A DNA stretch of 64,000 bases, from the NCBI RefSeq assembly GCF_014839835.1, contig NC_071615.1:1550001-1614000 (forward strand). Reading direction: 5' to 3'. Source of the DNA: Dryobates pubescens (taxonomy: Eukaryota; Chordata; Aves; Piciformes; Picidae). The translations under genes were made by a program, and so were the position numbers. Under the pieces are notes generated by a model. That model was not told the origin of the DNA, ran no database searches, and saw nothing but the letters and a program-made list of their open reading frames with translations. This document shows, piece after piece, positions 1 through 8,819 of this stretch. Numbering within the stretch: the first letter of the stretch is position 1; each line of letters begins with the position of its first letter.

Positions 1-410
1 ACTCACAGAAGCATTCAGGTTGGAGCAGACCCTCAGGATCACCAAGTCCAACCCAGAACCCTGCTCTGCAAGGTTCACCCTTGAACCATATCCCCAAGCA
101 GCACATCCAAACCACCTTTAAACACAGCCAGGCTTGGTGACTCCACCACCTCCCTGGGCAGCACATTCCAACCCCTGACCACCCCTGCTGGATGCAGTCT
201 AAACCTCCCCAGAGGCAGCTTGAGGCCATTCCCTCTGGTCCTGTCACTAATTACCTGTGAGAAGAGACCAGCACCAACCTCTCCATAACCTCCTTTCAGG
301 TAGCTGTAGAGAGCCAGGAGGTCTCCCCTCATCCTCCTCTGTGCCAAGCTGACCAGCCCCAGCTCCTCCAGTCCCTCCCCATCAGCTTTGTCCCTGGGGT
401 CCCTCTTTCC
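1..410 (-). mobile_element. CR1 LINE 3'-end fragment, minus orientation
   Basis: The + strand reads the reverse complement of a CR1 3' end. The diagnostic phrases are 'ccaccacctccctgggcag' near 145 and 'aggtctcccctcatcctcct' near 329. It is 5' truncated, as is usual for CR1, and much diverged. It sits in the CACNA1H intron before the S6 exon and may continue left of the window. Confidence 0.85.
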
Positions 411-543
411 TTCTGTCCGTCCCAGCTGCATTGGGAAGCCCAGGCTCAAGTCCTCGGCAGGTTGTCGATGCCGTTTGTGTGTTTGGAGCCCAAAGAGGTG
501 CCCAGGCCCTCATTAACGGCTGCCCTCTGGCCCTCTGTGGCAG

Positions 544-864
544 GACACCCTGCGGGAGTGCACCAGGGAGGACAAGCACTGCCTCAGCTACCTGCCTGTC
601 ATATCTCCTGTCTACTTCGTCACCTTCGTCCTCATCGCGCAGTTCGTCCTGGTCAACGTGGTGGTGGCAGTGCTGATGAAGCACTTGGAGGAGAGCAACA
701 AGGAGGCCAAGGAGGACGCAGAGATGGACGCTGAGATCGAGCTGGAGATGTCCAGAGGAGCGACCACCTCGGGCAGCAGTGGCAGCCGGGCTGGGGCTGT
801 GGCCCCGGAGCGCAGAGCCCCCTGCAGGAGCCAGGAGGCCGTGAAGCCGGAGCCGGCGACGCAG
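544..864 (+). CDS. CACNA1H: CACNA1H exon: domain IV S6 and proximal C-tail
   Basis: The acceptor is 'ctgtggcag' ending at 543 and the donor is CAG/gtgaag after 864, so both ends are phase 0 (107 codons). It begins '[18 protein letters not shown]', the pore-to-S6 linker. A hydrophobic S6 helix of about 28 residues follows, containing '[20 protein letters not shown]', which lines the pore and forms the inner gate. Next is an acidic helix ('[13 protein letters not shown]') typical of T-type channels just after S6. The last 35 or so residues are low-complexity and poorly conserved. Confidence 0.95.
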
Positions 865-3800
865 GTGAAGCGCCCAGCCCTGGGAACGGTCCCCACACAG
901 CATCTGCTGCCTGCGGGCAGGGCACACTGCTCCCAGTCGCTGCTGTCTGGCCACCAGGCAGTCAGATCCCGAGTGACACAGAGCCAGAGAGGCAGTGTGG
1001 GAGGGAGGGAGGCAGCTTTGCCAGGCCCCCCCAGCACATCACCACTGCCACCTCCACATCTTGAGTCACCTCAGGAGGGCTCCCTGAGGTGGGAAGCTGC
1101 TTGAGATGTGTTCTCCAAGGCTAACACTGTCCTGACCCTTGTTGTGGGGAAGGGTTGGAAGTCCATCTCTTGCCATTTCCAGGCCATTCAAAGGTTGTGA
1201 ACTTTAAGTTCAGAACCATAAGAGCCACCTGCCCCTGTCCTGCTGCTTGTCACTTTAGCAGGGACAGCAGCACCAGGGAGCAACCTGATAAAGCCCTGGG
1301 GATGCCAGCAGTGCCAACCCTGGCACACACAGCGGGGGGGGGGGGGGGGTGGCATAAATTCCCTACACACCAATGGACACTGCTCAGGGTCTTCCTAATC
1401 CCCCTTTGGGATTCCCAGAGGAGCCTCAAGAAAATCACTGTGCAGCTCAGGAGGACCTGTCTGGCACGGGTGTGGATGTGCAGGGCATGGGTGTGGAAGA
1501 AGATGGATCTGTTAGAGAGGGCCACAAAGATGACCAGAGGGCTGGAGCACCTCTCCTGTGAGAGCAGGGAGAGAACAAGTGCTGTCTGTTCAGCCAGGAG
1601 AAGGCTCTGGAGAGACCTTGCAACAGCCTTCCAGTACCTGCAGGAGGCTACAGGAAAGCTGGAGAGGGACTTTGGATAAGGTCTTGTAGCGACAGGACAA
1701 GGTTGGACACACAGACCAATTTCTTCACTTAAAGGGTTGTCAGGGCCTGGCCCAGGCTGCCCAGGGCAGTGGTGGAGTCCCCATCCCTGGTGGAGTTTCA
1801 AAGGCATGGAGATGTGGTGCTGAGGACCAGGGTTCAGTGGTGACCTGGCAGTGCTGGGTTAGGGGTTGGACTTGATCTGAAAGGTCTCTTCCAACCAAAA
1901 TGATTCTGTGAGCCAAGCAGCTTCCTGTCCACCTTTCATGTTGCAGGTGCTTATCAGAGTGGCTTTGAAGCCATTTGAAAGTTGCCCCTATCCCAAACCC
2001 AGCTGGGCCACAGTCACTGACACCTTAAACACTGCAGCTGGCAAAGTCAGGAAGGGATTTCTGCTCCTCTGGCCCAGCCAGACACAGCTGATAGAAGTCC
2101 CTGTGCAGAGGAGCTGAGCTTTAGCAGCAGGATGCTGTGATCCTTCTGTTAGGCTCCTGAGAAAGTGGAGCAAGCCCTTTTGTTCTCTGTGTGGCATGGA
2201 GGTGTTAACAATCAGCAGCCTGCCTTCAGCTCAGGTGTTGGGATGCTGAGAGCTTGTTAGCTCTAATGGCCAGGGGCCAATTGGCACAGCCAACTGCTGA
2301 TGCATTAATCTATCAGCCCAGAGACCTTGCTTGCACCCAGAGGGCTGCTGGGCCAGGCAGCAGGCAGAACCAGATGCCAACTGCCAGTAAATTACTGCTG
2401 CTGAACCCCCTCCTCTTCACAGCCAAGCTCAATGGGATAAAATCATCAAATCATTTGATCCCTTGGGGGCTGTGAGGAAATAAATTCCTCAGCCAGAAAT
2501 GTATGGGGAATAAAACCCCAAAACCAGATTTAACCAGATCCTGGGTGACCTCCAAACCATCCACTGAACAATCCTCCAAAGGGATGAATCTCAGCCCCCA
2601 GATTTTGCTAGCAGAGAGAGGGAAAGAGGCCCAGCAGAGCAAAGCAAAATCTAGTCAAGACATGCAGCTGGGAAAGTGATTTGCATCAGGCAGGGGAAGG
2701 CTGGCATGGAAGGAGCAGCAGAGCAAGGACTTGGGTGTTGGATAGCCCTGGTAAATATGGGGGGGATCAAAGCTCTGGGACCAGAACTTTAGGGCCAGGA
2801 GCTCCTCATTTTTTCCCTCTGTGGTGGCAAATAGTTGGCTTAGTGCTGGGCCCCTGCTGCCCCCAGCCCCAGCCTGAGCTCTTGACCCAGCCAGCACAGC
2901 GCAGCGCAGCTCTGGCATCCACCGCGGTCAGCAAGGCTGCAGCCTGGCTGTGAGCAATTTGTACCCAAGGGTTTAAAGTAGAAACAAGCCAAAGACAGGT
3001 AAGAGATTGCTGTATGTTCACCACCAAGGCCTTCTCCTGCCTGCTTGCTTTGCAGGGCGCTGCAGCCTCCCTGAGGCCACAGGAGCCTCAGAACCTGCTG
3101 ACCGTGCGCAAGATCTCCGTGTCCCGCATGCACTCCCTGCCCAACGACAGCTACATGTTCCGGCCAGTGATGCCAGCCAAAGCCCCCTTCCCCCTCCATG
3201 AGGTGGAGATGGAAACCTATCCCTGCAAAGCCCAAAGAGGTACTGCTTGTGGAATGTCCCCCTCCTCCTCCTAGCCAAAGCCATGGGGCAGCAGTGCACA
3301 CTGGGGTTGGATGGGGAGCAAGCAGCCAACAGCAAACGTGGCCTGAGCCACACAACACTGCAGCTGGCTGCCCCCGGGAGGGGGTTGAGGCTCCATCTCT
3401 GGAGCTGCTCAAAGGCTTGACAAGGCTCTGAGCAACCTGATCTAGTGGACTGCAGCTGGGCTTGGACTGCAGCTGGGCTTGGACTGCAGCTGGGCTTGGA
3501 CTGGATGACCTTTGGAGGTCACTTCCACCTCAAACCATTCTATGGAGATCACGAAACCACCCTCCGGTGCCTCCCCAGTGCGGCTGCAGCATGAACCCCT
3601 GGAGAAACCCTCACAGCCAGGGAACCACACAGAGCCTCTGAGTATCCTTTACCCAACTACATCCAAACAGATCTCCCCTTTCTCTCTCTTTCGTTCTGGG
3701 AGTTGGTTTGAAGGAGAAATCAACAGGAAAGCAGCTATCTGCCTCCCTAAAGGCACATGTGCTTCCCGAGTGGCTCCCAAGAACTTAGCAGCCTGCTTCC

Positions 3801-6800
3801 CTCTGATGCTGGGCTGTTTGAGATGCAAGAAGTGCTTGGCCAGATGAGTGCTGGCTTTGCAAAGCCTGGTGGGGCTGGCAGGATCTGCTCTCCTCTCTTT
3901 GGGTGAAATACCTCTGTGTTTGTACAAACTCTCTGGGCACCACTTAATGTTCTCTGCTCAGTATTTATTGTTATTTCACCTGCAAAGTCTTTGCTAAGCA
4001 AAGAAAACAGAGGTTGAGTTTCATGGCTGGACTGCTGGGGGTGGTTTTCCTCTCTGTAGTGGGTGTAAACTCAGGATTTATACCAGTGTGAAGCTGCTGT
4101 GATCTTGGCAGGGGTGGGCAGAACTGACCAAGAATTGTCATGGCTCCCCAAGGAGAGCTCAAGGGATGGACTTCTGTCCTGGTCTGGTGGGTGCACAGCC
4201 AGCACCACCCAGGGACCTGCTCCCTCTGAGCCAAGGCACAATCCCAGGTGCAAGTGAAACTTGAGCACATCCAGACTCACCTCAGCAGTTTTGCTTTCAT
4301 GGACTTCCCAGGCTCCCTTAGGGGTTGCCTGCTCTTCTCCCAGTACTTCGGTGACCACACAGTGCAAACACTGTGACCACATCTGGTGGTGTTTGGCTCT
4401 TAGAGGCACTTCCCTGGTTTGCTAGAGAAACAAGAATGGAAAAATCCACAAATCCAGAGGCATCCCAGGCTCCTGAGCAGGCACCTCAGAGGAGGCTGCT
4501 TTGGTTCCCCATATGAGAGCTAGGTGGAAAGCTTCCAGCAGAAGGAAATTCCAAGAAAGGCCAGGGAGGAGAGCACAGAGGGTTGGGGTTTAGGAGCCTG
4601 ATGGTGGCAGATTTGATGACAAAGATTTTTCTGCATCATAAACAAAACAATTCTGTAAAGCCTGGCCTCGGACAGGACCAGCACAGGCTGGGGCTGAAGC
4701 TCTGGCTGCAGGAGAGCCCAAAAAGCAGCTAGGGAGAAGTGGGGTGGAGTGGGAAGCTCTCTGCTCTGCTCTGCTCTTTGTGGAGCTCTGGAGGAAAAGC
4801 TCCACAAGAAAAGTGATGAAAGCCTAACTTTTCTTTCTTCTCAACAACAAATCTCCCTCTGAAAGGCAATTGGAATCTGCCTGGATGGCTTTTGTCATAG
4901 GTTCAAGTTCCCTGGCCCCTGGGAGCTCTCTTGGAGTGATGGATAGCTGTGTTTTTCACCTGGAGCAGCAGCAGAGGAACAGACCTTGGGTTTCAAGCTA
5001 ATGAGGCCAATAAATCCTGCAGGGGGTGAGGGGGAAATTAGCCAAGAAATATCTTTCAAACAAGGCAGAGCTGCAGTAAAGCAGCACCACAAAGGGGCTG
5101 GGGAGGAGGGATTGCCTTTGGACTCAGCCAGGGGACTGGGAGCCTTCAGGAAGAGAGCGATTCCTGCCTGACACATGGGCTCAGGGATGGGCAAAGCACT
5201 CGAAGCGCTCTCCACGCTGCTGAGCAGACCATGTTTAGCCAAGCTCTGCCTTGTGGAGAGGTGCTGGTGGCACTGCTTGGGCTGCAGTGAGTGGGAGAAC
5301 TGCCCTGTGCGTGCCAATGGTCTCTGCTCCTGGAGAAGCTGGATGGCAGGGTGCCCACTGGCTGTACAAGGCCATAGGTGGGACCTGTAAGTCAAGTTCT
5401 GGAAGCTTCCAGGGAACTGAGCAGGGCTGCTCTTGCCTCCGTGTGGAACAAGGCTGCAAGCCCATCCCTGGCAGCACTGCAAGGACAGCTTGGGCATCCT
5501 GACTCAGAGGTGCCAGCACAGCCACCAGACTCCCTTGATTCACTTCCTCTGAACAGGCAACATCCTTGTGCAAAGGAGGATCCTCGAGGTCCCTTCCAGC
5601 CTAGCACTCTGTGATTCTGTGAGATAGACCCAGAGCAATGGCACCAGGGAAGCAGCAATGGCAGGCTGTCAAATGCAACCCCACATCCTGTTCTTCCCTT
5701 GCTGCCGTGTGGTCCTGGTGGCCACCATCCAAGCCTGAGTGTTGCTGCAAGGGAAGATTCCTGTTACCTGAGACAGAAAGCAGAGGCTGTGGTAACAGGC
5801 AGCTTCCTGGGGCAGGCAGAGCCACAGTGCAAAGGCTTCTTCAGCTGGAGCCTCTCCACCACCCCTGATGAGGTGTGGCCTAGTGTGCAAAGCAGCAGAC
5901 AGGACAAGGGACAGCTCATTTTCAGTCCTAATGCTGAGGTTTGGGATTTCGAAGCAGGGCCTGGGGATTTGGGGCTAGAGAAGCTTTTCCTTTCTCCTCC
6001 TGTATTTGGTCCCCTCCTGGAGTCTGTGGGCACAGGTTCTGCCTCAAATCTTCCAAACCCCAAGCCAGCAGGGGTGGTGACTGCTCTCTCTCTCTCTGCC
6101 CTTCCCAGGGTCCATCACTTCCATCCGCTCCCAGCCCGTGGGCACCTGCAGCTCCCTGAGGGTGCCGGCAGAGTCCCTGCAGCTGGCAGTGCGTTCCCCC
6201 GGCCACGAGGGCCGGCACCGCTGGAAGGTCCTTCCCCCCCAGCTCACACCTCGATCCCCTGCTCTCAACAAGCTGCTCTGCAGACAGGTGAGGAGCCAGG
6301 AGCTTGCAAGGGTAAAGTCCTTCAGAGTGCCCTGGATCCTTCCCTTCTTTTCCAGTCCCCTCTTGGCTTTCTTTTCTTGGAGTTGAGAGAACAAAATGTT
6401 TCTGGTGCCATAAATGTTAACATCCTCCAGTGACACACAGGAGAAGGCCCTTTGACCTCCTTCCATCCCTGGGGATGCACTGTTCAGGGACAGAAGGGCT
6501 AAAGCACAGGGAGATGCTGCTCAGGTTGGGTGTCCTGGTGCTGGGAGGAGCCTGCAGTGAGGCTGACACTGTGTCACCTTAGACAGGCTGCACTGGCTCA
6601 GGGTTTGCTGCCATGGAGACAGACCCAGCAGGCACAAACCCTGACCCTGTAGGCTCTGACCTGCCTGGGAGCCAAACCTTCTACAGGGAGGGTCTGACAG
6701 GGGCTGGCATGATGGGGCAGAGAAGGGGCGGTACAGGGTGCGTTAGACCCACCAACCCTTCTGCCAGGTGCCACGTTTCATCCCTGGCAGTGCCACCAGC

Positions 6801-8040
6801 CCAGCAGGTGCCCAGGCTCCGGCCCCATCTCTCCCTCCTTACCTTCCAGGAGGCCATGCGAAAGGATTCTGTGGATGGGCAGACTCCAGAGCGCAAGGAC
6901 AGCCTGCAAGCAGAGCCCGGAGAGACGATGCCGTCACCAACACATCCCCAGAGCACCCTCGCCCCCAGCTCCCTCCATCCCTCAGCTGCCTCCCTGCCGG
7001 GCACCCCTCCCTGCTCCCCGCCGGCCACCCCGCCCCGGCGCCCGGGCGCCCTCCCGCGGAAGCACAGCTGCGGCCAGCACGGCCTCCCCAGCCGGCCGCC
7101 CAGCCCCGGCAGCAGCCCTCCGAGCCCCGAGGGCTGCCGCTTCGAGTCCTCCGACCTGGCCGACGAGGAGGTTCGCCACATCAACAGCTCGGCCAAAGAC
7201 TGGGCAGGGGAGCACTCGGATGCCGGCAGCCGCTCGACTTCGCCCTTCCTCTCCCCGGCCCCGTCTCCGGTGGCCCTCAAGAACTGCAGCACAAGCAGCC
7301 CCTCCGGGGGCAGCAGCAGCAAGGAGAAGGACTTGAAGAAGTTTTACAGCATCGACACCAAGGGCTTCCTCAACAAGCCCAGCTGGGCGGACGACCAAAG
7401 GCGGCACTCCATCGAGATCTGCCCCTCCCTCGGCGACGGGCACTGCGGCTTCGGGGACCAGCCCGAGGAAAAGCAGCGGTCCCCAGCCCACACCCAGGCG
7501 GAATCTTCGGAGTACATCCAGGGAGCCCGGAGGAAGAAGAAGATGAGCCCGCCCTGCATTTCTATAGATCCTCCCATGGAGGACGACGGCGGGGCGGCCT
7601 CCCGCAGCAAAGCCTCGGAGAACAGCATGCTGCGGAGACGGACCCCGTCCTGCGAGTTCCCTGCCTACAGAGAGTCCCTGGAGCTCGCAGAGAGCCAGCC
7701 CTCGGAGCTGGCCTCCAAAGCCGAGCGCCGGGGCCAGCCCCCGTGCCGCGGGGAGCACCTGACCGTCCCCAACTTCTCCTTTGAGCAGCTGGATGGGGGC
7801 TCCTTCAGCAGCCTCTCGGATCTCCGGCTGGACAGCGCACAGCCCGAGCCGGCCCCCGCGGACTCCCGGCTCCCGCAGCCCGCCGCCTCCGAACTGAAAA
7901 GCGCGGAGCACTTAAAAACTCAGTGGAGCAACGCGGAGAAAAGCAAAGAGCTCCCGGGCACGGCTAAGAGCCCCCTCCGGAAGCAGGACTTGGTCCCCGT
8001 GACTCTTGCCACAGAAGAAGACATCGATGACCCTGTATAG
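544..8040 (+). CDS. CACNA1H: CACNA1H (Cav3.2 T-type calcium channel alpha-1H), last four coding exons, 5' partial
   Basis: Joined coding exons are 544-864, 3056-3239, 6109-6287 and 6850-8040 (1875 nt, 624 residues plus TAG). The product is the pore-forming subunit of a low-voltage-activated plasma-membrane calcium channel. The segment starts in the domain IV pore-S6 linker and runs through S6 and the long cytosolic C-terminal tail. Several stretches point to CACNA1H rather than CACNA1G or CACNA1I: '[18 protein letters not shown]', '[12 protein letters not shown]', 'RRRTPSCE', '[14 protein letters not shown]' and the terminal 'DDPV', all of which have counterparts in human Cav3.2 as I recall it. 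Splice phases agree at every junction (0, 1, 0) and the frame is intact. The upstream exons lie outside the window. Confidence 0.95.
865..3055 (+). other. CACNA1H intron (2.19 kb)
   Basis: This is a GT-AG intron. It holds a G17-18 homopolymer run near 1334-1350 and one plus-strand CR1 fragment (about 1500-1911). The rest is unique sequence with no gene that I can support. The acceptor is 'ttgctttgcag' ending at 3055. Confidence 0.8.
1500..1911 (+). mobile_element. CR1 LINE 3'-end fragment, plus orientation
   Basis: The sequence reads in CR1 sense, with 'caggctgcccagggcagtgg' near 1757 and the 3' terminal 'ggtctcttccaaccaaaatg' and 'attctgtgag' ending near 1911. It is 5' truncated and lies within a CACNA1H intron in the sense orientation of the gene. 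Confidence 0.85.
3056..3239 (+). CDS. CACNA1H: CACNA1H exon: C-tail segment with conserved [11 protein letters not shown] block
   Basis: The exon is entered at phase 0 and left at phase 1. The donor is AAAGAG/gtactg, weak but with an invariant GT. It encodes '[20 protein letters not shown]' followed by '[10 protein letters not shown]' and 'EVEMETY', a block strongly conserved among Cav3.2 orthologues in the cytosolic tail. The matching phase-1 acceptor is at 6109. Confidence 0.93.
3387..3546 (+). mobile_element. CR1 3'-end fragment with internal 17-bp tandem expansion
   Basis: CR1 3' sequence ('caaggctctgagcaacctga' then 'tggatgacctttggaggtca') ends in 'aaaccattctatgg'. Between these, the 17-bp unit 'ggactgcagctgggctt' is repeated three times (about 3449-3499), apparently by local slippage inside the element. 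Confidence 0.8.
5583..5623 (+). mobile_element. CR1 3' terminal remnant
   Basis: There are only about 40 bp of CR1 3' end: 'gaggtcccttccagcctagc' followed by 'actctgtgattctgtgag'. Upstream sequence is too diverged to assign. Confidence 0.6.
6109..6287 (+). CDS. CACNA1H: CACNA1H exon: C-tail Ser/Pro-rich segment
   Basis: The exon is entered at phase 1 (G+GG gives Gly) and left at phase 0. It encodes about 60 residues, including '[20 protein letters not shown]' and ending '[12 protein letters not shown]'. The end matches the human Cav3.2 'SRLLCRQ' boundary before an 'EA...DS' exon start. The donor is CAG/gtgagg. Confidence 0.93.
6288..6849 (+). other. CACNA1H intron (562 bp)
   Basis: This is the last CACNA1H intron. 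It has a gtgagg donor and a 'ccttaccttccag' acceptor. I saw no repeat or gene in it. The reading frame stays open through its 3' part by chance, from about 6613. Confidence 0.8.
6850..8040 (+). CDS. CACNA1H: CACNA1H terminal coding exon
   Basis: This phase-0 exon has 396 codons plus TAG at 8038-8040. It begins '[10 protein letters not shown]' and is a disordered Ser/Pro-rich tail with conserved islands: '[20 protein letters not shown]' (human '[20 protein letters not shown]'), '[17 protein letters not shown]', 'LRRRTPSCE', '[14 protein letters not shown]' and the terminal 'DIDDPV'. Many SP and RRxS-type sites suggest phosphoregulation (inference). The exon is very GC- and CpG-rich, unlike the introns, and this creates long open shadow frames on both strands. 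Confidence 0.95.
   Translation, partial: EAMRKDSVDGQTPERKDSLQAEPGETMPSPTHPQSTLAPSSLHPSAASLPGTPPCSPPATPPRRPGALPRKHSCGQHGLPSRPPSPGSSPPSPEGCRFESSDLADEEVRHINSSAKDWAGEHSDAGSRSTSPFLSPAPSPVALKNCSTSSPSGGSSSKEKDLKKFYSIDTKGFLNKPSWADDQRRHSIEICPSLGDGHCGFGDQPEEKQRSPAHTQAESSEYIQGARRKKKMSPPCISIDPPMEDDGGAASRSKASENSMLRRRTPSCEFPAYRESLELAESQPSELASKAERRGQPPCRGEHLTVPNFSFEQLDGGSFSSLSDLRLDSAQPEPAPADSRLPQPAASELKSAEHLKTQWSNAEKSKELPGTAKSPLRKQDLVPVTLATEEDIDDPV
6980..8000. other. Exonic CpG-rich block in the CACNA1H last exon
   Basis: CpGs are dense through the coding exon, for example 'ccccgccccggcgcccgggc' near 7029 and many GCG/CGG codons. They drop abruptly in the upstream intron. It looks like an intragenic CpG island; no promoter elements are evident. 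Confidence 0.6.
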
Positions 8041-8790
8041 CTCTGCGGGAGGGGGGAGAGGGGCGGGGGGGGGGAGGGAGGGTCTCAAGGGCTTGACACC
8101 GACGTGGGGTCCCAAAGCAAAGTGGCTGAGTGGTCCCAGGCCCGCAGGTGCTGCTGGCTGAGGGGGTTTTTTCTGCCCTTCCCGGCAGCCACTTGTTCTT
8201 AAGCGCTGTGGAGGTTTGCAAAAAAAAATATTAAAAACACACAGGAAAAAAAAACCACAAAACCAAACCAACAAAACCAAACACACCACAGAGAACAGGA
8301 AAACAGTCAAGAGAAACCAAACAAACAGCTGGACAAAGCGGGGGGGAGGGGGTGGTGGTTTGGGGGTAGGGGCTTTGCAGAGAGGTTTGGGAGGGTCTTC
8401 TCCGAAGGGAAGGTGGAGCTGAGGGCGAGGGGGAGGGCACCCCCTTCCTCCCACCCCCCCTCTCCGTGGCCTCGGGCTGGGGGTGGTGGCAGCTGGGGAT
8501 GGTGGCCGTGGGGATTCTCTTTGGGTTTCCATTGGTTTTGTTCCGTTCTGTTGCTTTGCTTTTTTTAAAGCTGCTTCAACTTTTACCCTTCAAAGGCACC
8601 TTTGGGAGACGCCACACTCAAGGGGGGGGGGGGGGAGGGGGCAGCGGGGGGGGAGCGCCCAGGAGCTGGGAGTTGTACATTGTCTGTATATCAGCAGTTA
8701 TATAAATAGGAATAACGTATTTGTGAGATACAAAACAAGGGGGGGGGAGGGGGGGGGGGAGGGGGGAATTAAAATAAAAGACAACAACAA
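8041..8790 (+). other. CACNA1H: CACNA1H 3' UTR
   Basis: This follows the TAG stop. It is extremely low in complexity: runs of G (8341-8370, 8620-8655, 8740-8766), A/C-rich stretches (8219-8330) and T-runs. One AT-rich island at about 8672-8735 ('tgtacattgtctgtatatca') looks like ordinary UTR. The overlapping signals ATTAAA (8768-8773) and AATAAA (8773-8778) mark the probable 3' end. The exact cleavage site cannot be read from sequence. Confidence 0.7.
8768..8778 (+). terminator. Polyadenylation signal of CACNA1H (ATTAAAATAAA)
   Basis: Overlapping ATTAAA and AATAAA lie about 730 bp after the stop codon. They sit directly downstream of a G-rich run and upstream of an A-rich stretch (8781-8818). 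They are the first consensus signals on this strand after the stop. Confidence 0.6.
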
Positions 8791-8819
8791 CAAAAAAAAA
8801 GACAAAAAAAAAAAAAAGC

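Larger units (their letters stand above)
3240..6108 (+). other. CACNA1H intron (2.87 kb)
   Basis: This intron holds a CR1 fragment at about 3387-3546, which has an internal 17-bp tandem repeat, and a short CR1 3' tail at about 5583-5623. The remainder is unique sequence with no supportable gene. The acceptor has a CT-rich tract ('tctctctctctctgcccttc') ending in CAG at 6108. Confidence 0.8.

Noticed and set aside
6768-7784. Long plus-strand open frame (338 codons) in another frame of the CACNA1H last exon
   Set aside because: It overlaps the conserved CACNA1H frame in GC-rich DNA; no homology, and the true frame carries all conserved motifs.
6982-7911. 309-codon antisense open frame in the CACNA1H last exon
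   Set aside because: A shadow of a GC-rich exon with few stop-rich codons; low-complexity product and no promoter or splice context.
544-8040. CACNA1G or CACNA1I as the channel identity
   Set aside because: The tail motifs '[14 protein letters not shown]', '[12 protein letters not shown]' and the terminal DDPV match Cav3.2 rather than the other T-type channels as I recall them.
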